Shown here: piece after piece, positions 52,176 through 61,300 of the stretch
Layout of the letters: each line of letters begins with the position of its first letter
Position numbering within the stretch: the first letter of the stretch is position 1
DNA from: DASVEE01 sp036380735
Lineage (GTDB): Bacteria > Acidobacteriota > Thermoanaerobaculia > Gp7-AA8
Reading direction: 5' to 3'
DNA: 64,000 nucleotides
Assembly: GCA_036380735.1 (NCBI GenBank)
Contig: DASVEE010000069.1
Coordinates: 33,562 to 97,561, forward strand
The notes under the pieces: model-generated
Told to the model about the DNA's origin: nothing
What the model saw: only the letters and a program-made list of their open reading frames with translations
Database searches by the model: none
Translations under genes and position numbers: made by a program

Positions 52176-54482
52176 ATGTCGCCGTCCATCCGGAAAATGC
52201 TCTGGGGCGCCTTTGCGGCGTTGGCCCTCCTCGTCGCGGCTGGTGTCGCGTTGACGATCGTCGTTCTCCAGATGGAGCGCCAGCACGAGACGCAGCTCAC
52301 CAAGAGCTCCCGTCCTCTCCTCGATGCCGTCCGCCTGATGGACGCGCAGCTCACCGAGATGGTCGCTTCCTCGCGCGGCTACTTCATCACCAGCGAGTCG
52401 CAGTTCGAGCAGCAGTTCGACGACGCCAAACGCGAGTACGAGACGGCGCTCGAGCGCGCGAAGGAGCTCGCCGCCAGAACTCCGGCCGAGGAGCATCTGC
52501 GCGAGTTCGAGTTGCATGGCACCGATCTCATCGCCCGCCTCGCCAAGCAGAACCAGTATCGCAAGGAGAACGACGAGCCGGCGGCCAAGGAGATCTCGAG
52601 TGAGGTGGCGGCCAAACGCCGCCAGGCTCCCGACTACATCGAGCGCATCGCCACTCCCGTCCTCGCGCAGGAAGCCGAGAGGCTCGAGGCCATGACCACC
52701 ATGCGCCAGTGGGTCATCACCATGATGGTGCTCGTGGCCCTCCTGATGATCGGCCTCGGCGCCGTCGCCGTCTGGCGCATCGAGCAGCTCCTCGGCGAGT
52801 CCATCACCCGGCAGGTCCGCCGCACCGAGGCCATGATCGCCGGCATGGCCGACGGCGTCATGCTCGTCAACGAGGACGGCCGCACCGTCTTCATCAACCC
52901 CGCCGCCGAGAAGCTCCTCGGCCGCACCGACGTCGGCGTGCCCATCGAGCATCAGGCCGAGCACTACCGCCTCCGCAACGCCCACGGCCGCTCGCTCGAC
53001 ACCAAGGAGCTTCCCGCCGCGCAGGCACTGTCCACGGGCCGCGCGGTGCAGGACGCCACCATCCTCATCGTCCGTGAGGACCGCCAGGTCGCCGTCTCCA
53101 TGAGCGCCACGCCGCTGCACGAGGACGAGCGCATCTCCGGCGTCATCGTCACCTTCCGCGACATCACCGAGCGCCGCCTCCTCGAGGAGGAGATGGCCGT
53201 CACCGCCGAGCGCGCGCAGATCCTCGCCGACGCCGGCGCCTTCTTCTCCTCCAACATCGACCCCGCCTGGGTCACCCAGGCCATCGCCGAGCGCATCGCC
53301 GAAGTCCTCGGCGACTGGACCGCCGTCATCCTCAAGTCGCCCGACTCCAACGAGCTCCGCGTCGCCTCGATCTACCACCGCGACATGGCCTCGCTCGGCC
53401 TGGCCTGGTCGTACATCTACCGCCAGCCGCTCGTCGTCGGCGAGGGGATCATCGGCCAGGTCGTCTCCACCGGCTATCCCTCATTGACGGCGAACGTCGG
53501 CACGGCCGGCGACGACCTCTCCAGCGTCTACCACGCCTCGTCGATGCGGCTCGCGTCGCTGCTGATCCTTCCGCTGCGCACGCGCCGCGAGATGCTCGGC
53601 GCGCTGATCATCGCCGCGAACGATCCCGACCGCGCCATGACGGACCAGAAGCTGCCGCTGGCCGAAGTCCTGGCCGAGCGCGCGGCGCTCGCCATCGAGA
53701 ACGCGAAGCTCTACACCGAGCAGGTCGAGGCCCGCCGCAAGGTCGAGGACCTCTCGCGCCTGAAGGACGAGTTCCTCTCCATCGCCTCGCACGAGCTGCG
53801 CACTCCTGTCACCTCGATCAAGGGCTACACGCAGCTCGCCAAGTCGCTGATCAAGGAAGGCGACCTCAACACCTCGGAGGAGTACCTCGAGATCGCCCTC
53901 GACCAGATCGACCGCATGTCGCGCCTGATCCTCGAGCTGCTCGACGTCTCCCGCATCGAGACCGGCCGCCTCGAGATCCGCCGCGAGCCCATCCAGTGGT
54001 CGCAGTTCGTCCGCGACGTCGTGCACCGCCACCACACCGCCGTCAGCGACCGCCGCTTCCACCTCGATGTCCCGAACGAGACCAAGGTCGTCCAGGGAGA
54101 CCGCGACCGCCTCGAGCAGGTCCTCGGCAACCTCCTCGAGAACGCGGTCAAGTACTCCCCCGACGGCAGCGAAGTCTTCGTGACGGTGGACGACCGCGGC
54201 GACAACGTCGTCACCGCCGTCTGCGACCGCGGCATCGGCATCCCCGCCGACGAGCTCGGCCAGGTGTTCGAGCGTTTCCACCGCGGCCGCCAGGTCTCGT
54301 CGACCAACTACGGCGGTCTCGGCCTCGGCCTCTACATCACCAAGCAGATCATCGAGCGCCACGGCGGCGGGATCTGGGTGGAGAGCAAGGAAGGCATCGG
54401 CACCACTTTCTACTTCGCGCTGCCGGTCGCCCCCGTCGGGGCCATCGTTTCGCAGCCGGCGGCCGTACCAACCAGTCGATGA
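52176..54482 (+). CDS. Membrane sensor histidine kinase with PAS and GAF
   Basis: 768 residues from ATG 52176 with AAAGAGGAGG ten bases upstream. Two membrane segments (about 8-30 and 185-212) bound a helical CHASE3-like sensor (SSRGYFITSESQFEQQFDDAKREYETAL). Then PAS (~218-340), GAF (~355-510), HisKA with the phospho-accepting His539 in SHELRTP, and HATPase with NLLENAVKYSP, DRGIGIP and GLGLGLYITKQIIERHGG. No receiver domain or response regulator is adjacent. Its stop overlaps the metalloprotease start (ATGA), an unusual coupling. Confidence 0.95.
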   Translation: MSPSIRKMLWGAFAALALLVAAGVALTIVVLQMERQHETQLTKSSRPLLDAVRLMDAQLTEMVASSRGYFITSESQFEQQFDDAKREYETALERAKELAARTPAEEHLREFELHGTDLIARLAKQNQYRKENDEPAAKEISSEVAAKRRQAPDYIERIATPVLAQEAERLEAMTTMRQWVITMMVLVALLMIGLGAVAVWRIEQLLGESITRQVRRTEAMIAGMADGVMLVNEDGRTVFINPAAEKLLGRTDVGVPIEHQAEHYRLRNAHGRSLDTKELPAAQALSTGRAVQDATILIVREDRQVAVSMSATPLHEDERISGVIVTFRDITERRLLEEEMAVTAERAQILADAGAFFSSNIDPAWVTQAIAERIAEVLGDWTAVILKSPDSNELRVASIYHRDMASLGLAWSYIYRQPLVVGEGIIGQVVSTGYPSLTANVGTAGDDLSSVYHASSMRLASLLILPLRTRREMLGALIIAANDPDRAMTDQKLPLAEVLAERAALAIENAKLYTEQVEARRKVEDLSRLKDEFLSIASHELRTPVTSIKGYTQLAKSLIKEGDLNTSEEYLEIALDQIDRMSRLILELLDVSRIETGRLEIRREPIQWSQFVRDVVHRHHTAVSDRRFHLDVPNETKVVQGDRDRLEQVLGNLLENAVKYSPDGSEVFVTVDDRGDNVVTAVCDRGIGIPADELGQVFERFHRGRQVSSTNYGGLGLGLYITKQIIERHGGGIWVESKEGIGTTFYFALPVAPVGAIVSQPAAVPTSR

Positions 54483-57379
54483 TCCTTCTGGCGGCCCTCC
54501 TCGCCGCGACCCTCTCGCGCGAGTCCCTCACCGGCATTCACCAGCAGCCCGTGCCCGATGTGCGCATGGCTGCCGATGGCGCCGTCGTAGAGGTGGCCGG
54601 CCGCAAAGCCGTCGTCGTGATCGTGGATCAGGGGACGAATAGGACCCATAGGACCCATAGGACGAATAGGACGGATGGGACAGAAGGCATGGCCGCTGTC
54701 TGTAGTCCTGTCCGTCCTATCGGTCCTGTACGTCCTATCGTTTCCCCTTCCCTCGAGCGCATCGCCTGCTTCTACGACACCGAAACCAGCGCTCTGTTGA
54801 CCTACGAACCGCTCTACTGGACCGCCAGCCCCGCGCGTGTCTTTGAACCGAATCCCGTCGTCGCTCTCAACGACCCGTCGCTGCACGACCGCAACGACGC
54901 CGCGTCCGCCGTCCCGGCGCAGGCGTACAGCAACGTCACGGTGGACGCCACCGCGCCGCTCGCCGGGCCGCACGTCGTCATCACCAACCTCAGCCCGCCG
55001 GCGACGCCCATCCCCGACGCTTCCGGGCCGCTCGACTTCGACCGGCAGGACGACTTCTTCGAGGCGGTCCACGCCTACTTCCACATCGATCGCAACCAGC
55101 GCTACCTCCAGTCGCTCGGCTACACCGGCTCGCGCCAGCTCGTGGCCTATCCCATCCCCGTCGATCCGCATGGCGCAAACGGCACCGACAACTCCTTCTT
55201 CATCCCCGCGGCCACGCTCGGCCGCGGCGCGCTCCACTTCGGGGACGGCGGGACGGATGATGCCGAGGATGCGGATTTGCTGATTCACGAGTACGGCCAT
55301 GCGATTCTCGAGTGGATCTCGCCCGGCACGTTCGGCGGTCCGTTCAGCAGCCAGGCGCGCGCGATGAGCGAAGGCTTCGGCGATTACTGGGCCTTCTCCA
55401 ACCACTACGAGCGCCGCGTGGCGTCGGGACGCGATCCCTTCTGCCTCGCCGACTGGGACACGCGCTGCTGGGAGGATGCGTCGTCGGAGAACTGCGGCTA
55501 CCCCGCCGGCACCGACTGCCTCCGCCGCCTCGATTCGCCGAACACCATGGCGAACTACGTGACGACCGACCTCCCCGGCACGGAGCATCGCAACGGCACC
55601 ATCTGGTCATCGGCGCTGCGCGAGATCTACCTCAGCGCCGGCAAGCGCACCACCGACATCCTCGTGCTCGAGTCGCTCTTCGGCACGCCGCCGAACCCCA
55701 CGTTCGCCGGCGTCGCGCGGCGCATGGTGGAGGTCGACCGCCTCCTCTTCGCCGGCGCGCACGTCCCCACGATCTGCGCGGCGATGGCGGCGCGCGGCAT
55801 CCTCAGCGACTGCGGCGCATTGCCGCGCGGTGAGCTGACGCACTTCCAGTCGCCGCAGCAGGGGATCGCCATCCCGGAGATCGATCCCGCCGGCGCGGTC
55901 GCTTCGCTGACGATCGCCGACACGCGCGCGATCGAGCGCGTCTACGTCCGCGTCGACATCGCCCACGAGGAGCGCGGCGATCTCCGCATCGTCCTCATCG
56001 CCCCCGACGGCACGGAGATCGTGCTGCAGGGCGTCAGCGGCGACCGCGGCGAAGACGTGCGCACCACGTTCGGTCTCGACGTCGAGCCCGACGAGTCGCT
56101 CGACGTCCTCCGCGGCCGCAGCGCCGCCGGCGTGTGGCGGTTGCGCGTGACCGACGCGCGGTTGCGCGATACCGGCACGCTCGAATCGTGGGCGCTGATC
56201 CTTCAACTCGCCGGCGACGTGCCGCTCGCACAGCGGCCGCGCGGCACGCAGTTCATCCCCGTCGTGGCGCACGTGACGTCGTTCCGCAGCGAGCTGCGGC
56301 TCTTCGCGCCGGAAGCGACGACCGTCACCCTCGTCTACACGCCGAGCGGCACCGACGGGCGCACGTCGTTCTCCGCCGTGCAGGTCGCGCTGAACGCCGG
56401 CCAGGTCGTAGTGTTCGACGACGTCGTGCGCACGCTGTTCGGCAACGTCGGCAGCGGCAGCATCGAGCTCGCGGGCAACGTGCTCGCCAGCAGCCGCACG
56501 TACAGCGAAGGGGAGAGCGGCGAGTACGGCCAGCTCATCCCCGCGTTGCGAGGCGCTGCCTTGCCGCTCTATCTGCCGATGCTGCGGGTCGACGAGGAGT
56601 TCCGCACGAACGTCGGCTTCACCGAAACCTCGGGCATCGGCGGGCGCATTCGCCTCCGTTACCAGCGCCGGTCCGTGCTGATCGACCTCGCGCCGTTCGC
56701 GCACGTGCAGATCCCGGTCGAGGCGACCGGGGTCGCGGTCGTCGAGTGTGCTTCGGAAGTCTGTCCGGAGGTGATTGCGTACAGCTCGATGATCGACCGG
56801 GTCACGAGCGATCCGACGTTCGTTCCGGCCGTGCGCCTGCCCACGGGCGAGCCGCTTCCCGTCATTGCTCCGGTGATCCACGCCAGGGGCGCGAACCGCA
56901 CGCGTTGGATGAGCGACGTCTGGTTCTCCGACCTTCCTTCGCGGACGTACGAAATCCACTTCGACGTCGCCGAGAGCGGGCTCGCCGTTTACCGCGTCCG
57001 CCTGGCCGGGTTGCAGTGGCAGTTCGTCGGCTCGCGCACGTGGACGGAGGGCTCGTACGGCCAGTACGTGCCGTTCGCCACGCCGACCGCCGCGACGAAG
57101 CACCTCCTCCACATCGAGCAATCCGCCGCCCGCCGCACCAACCTCGGGCTGCTGACCGATGAGGGAGGCACGGCGCGCGTGCTCGTCTACGACGCCGCGG
57201 GCAACGAGATCGCCCGCAGCGAGCACACCCTCGGCGCGCTGCAGATCGTCCAGTTTCCGCTGCTGACGCCCGTCGTGAACGGCCGCGTGACCGTCGAGGT
57301 CCTGAGCGGCATCGTCTACGCCTACGCCTCCGTCGTGGACAATCTCTCCGGAGATCCTTTGTTCGTGCCCGGCCCGTGA
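54479..57379 (+). CDS. Exported HEXXH metalloprotease with P-domain
   Basis: 966 residues. Signal peptide (ILLAALLAATLSRE). The zinc site HEYGH is at H270-E271-x-x-H274 in ADLLIHEYGHAILEW, with a candidate third ligand in RAMSEGFGDYWAF, as in M4/M36 (fungalysin-like) peptidases. A proprotein-convertase-type P-domain lies about 470-580 (VYVRVDIAHEERGDLRIVLIAPDGTEIVLQG to GTLESWALIL), then ~380 residues of beta-rich repeats. A 9-bp-unit array is inserted in frame at residues ~52-90, before the catalytic domain. ATGA overlap with the kinase. Confidence 0.88.
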   Translation: MILLAALLAATLSRESLTGIHQQPVPDVRMAADGAVVEVAGRKAVVVIVDQGTNRTHRTHRTNRTDGTEGMAAVCSPVRPIGPVRPIVSPSLERIACFYDTETSALLTYEPLYWTASPARVFEPNPVVALNDPSLHDRNDAASAVPAQAYSNVTVDATAPLAGPHVVITNLSPPATPIPDASGPLDFDRQDDFFEAVHAYFHIDRNQRYLQSLGYTGSRQLVAYPIPVDPHGANGTDNSFFIPAATLGRGALHFGDGGTDDAEDADLLIHEYGHAILEWISPGTFGGPFSSQARAMSEGFGDYWAFSNHYERRVASGRDPFCLADWDTRCWEDASSENCGYPAGTDCLRRLDSPNTMANYVTTDLPGTEHRNGTIWSSALREIYLSAGKRTTDILVLESLFGTPPNPTFAGVARRMVEVDRLLFAGAHVPTICAAMAARGILSDCGALPRGELTHFQSPQQGIAIPEIDPAGAVASLTIADTRAIERVYVRVDIAHEERGDLRIVLIAPDGTEIVLQGVSGDRGEDVRTTFGLDVEPDESLDVLRGRSAAGVWRLRVTDARLRDTGTLESWALILQLAGDVPLAQRPRGTQFIPVVAHVTSFRSELRLFAPEATTVTLVYTPSGTDGRTSFSAVQVALNAGQVVVFDDVVRTLFGNVGSGSIELAGNVLASSRTYSEGESGEYGQLIPALRGAALPLYLPMLRVDEEFRTNVGFTETSGIGGRIRLRYQRRSVLIDLAPFAHVQIPVEATGVAVVECASEVCPEVIAYSSMIDRVTSDPTFVPAVRLPTGEPLPVIAPVIHARGANRTRWMSDVWFSDLPSRTYEIHFDVAESGLAVYRVRLAGLQWQFVGSRTWTEGSYGQYVPFATPTAATKHLLHIEQSAARRTNLGLLTDEGGTARVLVYDAAGNEIARSEHTLGALQIVQFPLLTPVVNGRVTVEVLSGIVYAYASVVDNLSGDPLFVPGP
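54632..54748. repeat. 9-bp-unit inverted array inside the metalloprotease gene, copy 11
   Basis: Left arm 54634-54684 has five to six units (ACGAATAGG, ACCCATAGG...), right arm 54707-54748 has four ending CCTATCGTTTCC. In frame it encodes Arg-Thr-Asn/His repeats then Pro-Ile-Gly/Arg repeats. Confidence 0.92.
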
Positions 57380-57396
57380 AGTATCCTTCGCGCGCC

Positions 57397-58008
57397 ATGA
57401 CCGACCGCCTCACAGAGCCGCAGTCGCTGGCGCAACTTCCCTTACCTGTTCTCGAAGAGGTCATCCGGCAGTTGCGCTCGACGCGCAACGACATCATTCG
57501 CTTCGGTGTCTGGAACGTCCGTAACCTCACGGACGACGACTTCAACCACACCGACGACCGCAAGCTCCTCGGCTACTTCCGCCAGGACCTGCTCGAGACG
57601 CGCTTCCTCTCCAAGGGCCGCCGCATCGACATCATCCAGCTCTGGAACTGGTTCGACGACCAGATGCGCGGCATCGAGCCCATGCTCATCGACGGCCGCG
57701 AAGTCTTCCTCGACATCCAGGACAAGGACCTCGAGAAGGTGCGCAAGCGCATCGCCGAGATCCAGTCGTTCCTCCCGGCCCTCCGCATCGACGACCTCGA
57801 GGGCTTCAAGCGCGTCAAGTACAAGCTGCGCCGCGTCGTGATGCGCCTGACCTACGACCTGCACCACCTGTTCAAGCGCCTCGAAAAGTACCGCAAGAAC
57901 ATCTTCATGGCCTCCGGCGCCCCCCGCATCGACCGCGACCGCGTCCCGCTGGAAGCGGTGGCCGAAATCCCCGAGCCGCCGCACATCGAAGACCACGACG
58001 AAGCGTGA
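57397..58008 (+). CDS. Conserved hypothetical, helical, ~200 residues
   Basis: 203 residues from ATG 57397 (a GTG at 57376 overlaps the upstream stop). Soluble and helical, charged: VLEEVIRQLRSTRNDIIRFGVWNVRNLTDDDFN, LLGYFRQDLLETRFLSKGRRIDIIQLWNWFDDQMRG, FKRVKYKLRRVVMRLTYDLHHLFKRLEKY. No domain recognised. Short distance to the metalloprotease stop suggests a shared transcript. Confidence 0.72.
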   Translation: MTDRLTEPQSLAQLPLPVLEEVIRQLRSTRNDIIRFGVWNVRNLTDDDFNHTDDRKLLGYFRQDLLETRFLSKGRRIDIIQLWNWFDDQMRGIEPMLIDGREVFLDIQDKDLEKVRKRIAEIQSFLPALRIDDLEGFKRVKYKLRRVVMRLTYDLHHLFKRLEKYRKNIFMASGAPRIDRDRVPLEAVAEIPEPPHIEDHDEA

Positions 58009-58010
58009 AG

Positions 58011-58291
58011 GTGCAATAGGACCTATAGGACAAATAGGACCTATGACGCCTGCGTCACCACGCCACGCATAGCTGCCGCGTAACACGATCCCGCGCCCAC
58101 CCACTAGCCCCGGGCTTCGCCCGGGGTTGCGCGCAGCAACGCAGTCGCCAAAAACGAAAAACCCCGGGCAAAGCCCGGGGCTAGTGGTTTCGCGCTGGTG
58201 GCCGATGGCAAACGTTACGCGCAGCCGCAAAAGGCGCCGCTGCCTTGTCCCATTCGTCCTATTCGTCCTATAGGTCCTATTCGTCCTATCG
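58011..58291. repeat. 9-bp-unit inverted array, copy 12, with a nested inverted repeat
   Basis: Left arm 58014-58042 (ATAGGACCT, ATAGGACAA, ATAGGACCT) and right arm 58245-58291 (five units ending CCTATCGTTC). Between them a 28-bp inverted repeat (58101-58128 and 58160-58187, one mismatch) is annotated separately. No gene in 58009-58310. Confidence 0.88.
58101..58187. repeat. 28-bp inverted repeat, self-palindromic arms
   Basis: Arms 58101-58128 and 58160-58187 are complementary with one mismatch (CCACTAGCCCCGGGC...). Each arm alone is also a short hairpin (CCCCGGGC-TTCG-CCCGGGG). It is REP-like and nested in the 9-bp array pair. Confidence 0.85.
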
Positions 58292-58310
58292 TTCTCTGTG
58301 CAAACCCGGG

Positions 58311-61300
58311 CTACAGCGACACATCCGCCGTTCCCCCCTCCGTCACGGTCACCTGCGTCGTGCCCACCACCGCTTCCCCTTCACCGAGCAGTTGCAGGGT
58401 GTACGTCCCGGGGGCGATGTTGCGCAGCATGGTGGGGTGCGGCGACGGCTCCACGCCGAACATCTGCTGGCGGAAGGGGCCGCGCAGGTAGATCTGGCCC
58501 GTGCTGTCGAGCAGCCGCCCCGAAAGCCGCGTGCTGTTGCGCGAGTGGATCAGCAGCGTCCCACCCGGCGTCAGGGCCACCGTGCGGGCGCCGGGCGACT
58601 GCACGATGACCGTCTGCGTCGCCAGCTCCATTGCGCCGACCGTCACGCGGTACTGGCCGGGCGCCAGCGAGAGCTGGACCGGCTCGGCGCCGCCGCCGAA
58701 GCGGAAGCCCGTGTTGTCCATGACCCGCCCCTGCATGTCGGTCACCTGCATCTGCGCCGCGAGCATCCGTCCGTCGCGCGCATCGACTACCGTCAGGCGC
58801 ACGCCTTCCGCGCGCTCGAGCTGGAACTCCAGATCCTGCGGCGCGCTGTCGCCGACCGTGACGTCGACCGCTTTCGCGCCGAAGCGCTCCTTGTCCGCCG
58901 TCACCACGTAGCGGCCGGGCGACACCGACTCCATGAGGAACGTGCCAGCCGGGTCGGTGGTGATCACGCGCGGGAACATCGCCTCCTGCGGATCGGCGGC
59001 GCGGATCTGGACGCGCGCATCGGCCAGCGGCTCGTTGGTCGTCGCGTCGATGACGCGGCCGCGCAGGCTCGACGTCTTCATGTCGATGTCGAACGTGCCG
59101 CTGCCGCGCACCTCGAACGTCGTCTGGTACGGCGCCATCCGCTGCATGTCGATGACGCTCACGTTGTACTGCCCGTCCTCCAGACCGGAGATCGTGTAGA
59201 CGCCGTTCTCGTCGGTGGTCGTGTTCGCCGACGTCTGCGCCGCGCCTCCGCGCGGATAGAACGCCACCGCCGCGTTGCTCATCGGCCGGTTGTTGCGCGT
59301 GACGCGTCCGGAGACGCTCGTCTGCCCCGAAAACTCCAGGTCGAGCTGCACCGAGCCGCCCGGCTCGAGCTGCACCGACTTCGGCGCCGAGCTGCGGCGC
59401 TGCTGGAAGCCGCGCATCACCGTCGCCGAGACGCGCACGGAGCCCGTCGGCGCCCCTTCGATGCGGTAGTTGCCCGACGGATCGAGCGCCGCCGAGGCCG
59501 AGCCGTTCGCGCCGCGCGCTTCCACCGTCGTCGCCGCGTGCTCGTTCTCCGCGATGCCGCTGACGTGACCGTAGATCACGCCGCCGGAGGAGAGGGTGAT
59601 GCGCACCGGCGTGCCGGCCGCGATGTCGAAGTCGCGCACCGTCCCTTCGGCGTAGCCGCTCTTCGACGCATTGAACACGTAGCGTCCCGGCGCGAGCCCT
59701 TCGATGGTGAAGTTGCCGTTCGCGTCGGTACGGGCGCTCTGGCCGCTGAACATGCCGCCCGCAGCGGCCGACGAGGCGCGCACCGCCGCGTCGGCGACCG
59801 GCGCACCGCTGTCCGTGACCACCACGCCTGAGACGCGTTGCCCCGAGGAGAGCTGCACGTCGAGACGCTGGTCTTTGCCTTTCAGCTCGATCGTCTTCGT
59901 CGCGGTCAGGTAGCCCTGCGCCGCGATCTGGAACGTCTTCTCGCCCGGCTCCAGCGTCTCCAGCACGTACTCGCCGGAAGCATCGGTCGTGGCCGCGACG
60001 TCCATCCCCACCATGCGCATCCCGCGGCCGCCCGGCATCGTGTCGAGACGCACCGTCGCGCCGCTGACCGCCGTGCCTTCCGGCGTCGTCACCTTGCCGG
60101 TCAGCTTCACGCCGGTGTCGAGCTGCACTTCGACGCCTTCGACCGTCTTCCCTTCCTCGACCGTCAGGTTCGGCGTCCGCGCCGTCGTGTAGCCGGCCGA
60201 CTGCACGATGATCTGCGTCGCGCCCGCCGGTACGTTGTCCAGCGTGAACGTCCCGTCGTCGCTGGTGAAGGAGCGGAGCTGCGGCGGTCCCATGAACGTC
60301 ATGCCGCCGCCGGAGCGCGCGCCGCTGAGCCCCGCCTGGAACGTCGTCACCGGCTGGCCGGTGGCCTTGTCGGTGACGCGCCCCGTCACGCGGCCGCCCG
60401 GCGGCAACTCGATCTGCACGTCGGCCGCGGGCGCCGTGATGTTGCGCGTCTCGTTGATGAAGTCCTCACCCTTGCTGATGTTGAACATGATCGCGCCGGG
60501 CGTCAGGTCGCTGATGCGGAACGAGCCGTCCGCCGCCGTCGTCGCGCGCACCATCTCGCCCGTCATGAAGGAGGAGATCTGCACTCCCTCCACGCCGGCG
60601 CCGTTGCGCGTCACGCGGCCCGCGATCTCCACGCCCGGATCGAGCGTCGCTTCCACCGGCTTCGCCGCGTTGCCGATCTGCACCGCGCGCACGTTCTTCA
60701 CCGCGTATCCCTCGCGGCGGAACGAGAAGTCGTACGTCCCTTCCTTCGAGCGCAGCGTGAACGTGCCGTCGGCCGCGGTCTGCACCTGATCCTCATCGCC
60801 CGTCGGCGCGCCGGTGAACACGATGCGGCGCACCATGCCGCCCGCCTGCTCCGCTTCGCGCGCCGTCACCGTGACGCCGCTGAGCGCGTTGCCGTTGCGG
60901 TCGACGACCTTGCCGCTGATCGCGTAGCCGCGCGGGATCGTCACCACGACGCCCGTCTTCTTCTCGCCCGCCGCGGGACGGAGCGCGTCGCTGCGTCCCG
61001 CCGGCCAGCCGCGCTTGTTCGCGGCGATGCGCACGTCGCTCTCCGACGGCTCCACGCGCAGCGCGAAGCGGCCGTCCGGGCCCGAGCGCACCGATTCGTC
61101 CATGCGCACCGCGCGCGTCATCATGAACATCATGTCGCGGTCGCCGCCCGCCTGCGACGTCACCGCCGCGCCGGCCACCGGCTGCTTGTCTTCGTCCACC
61201 ACCACGCCGCTGATCTTCGCGAGCTGCGTCCCCGAAAAGTCGCGCACCACTCTGCTGCCCGCCGCCGCGGTGATGTTGTGCATCGGCATCGCGTACGCCG

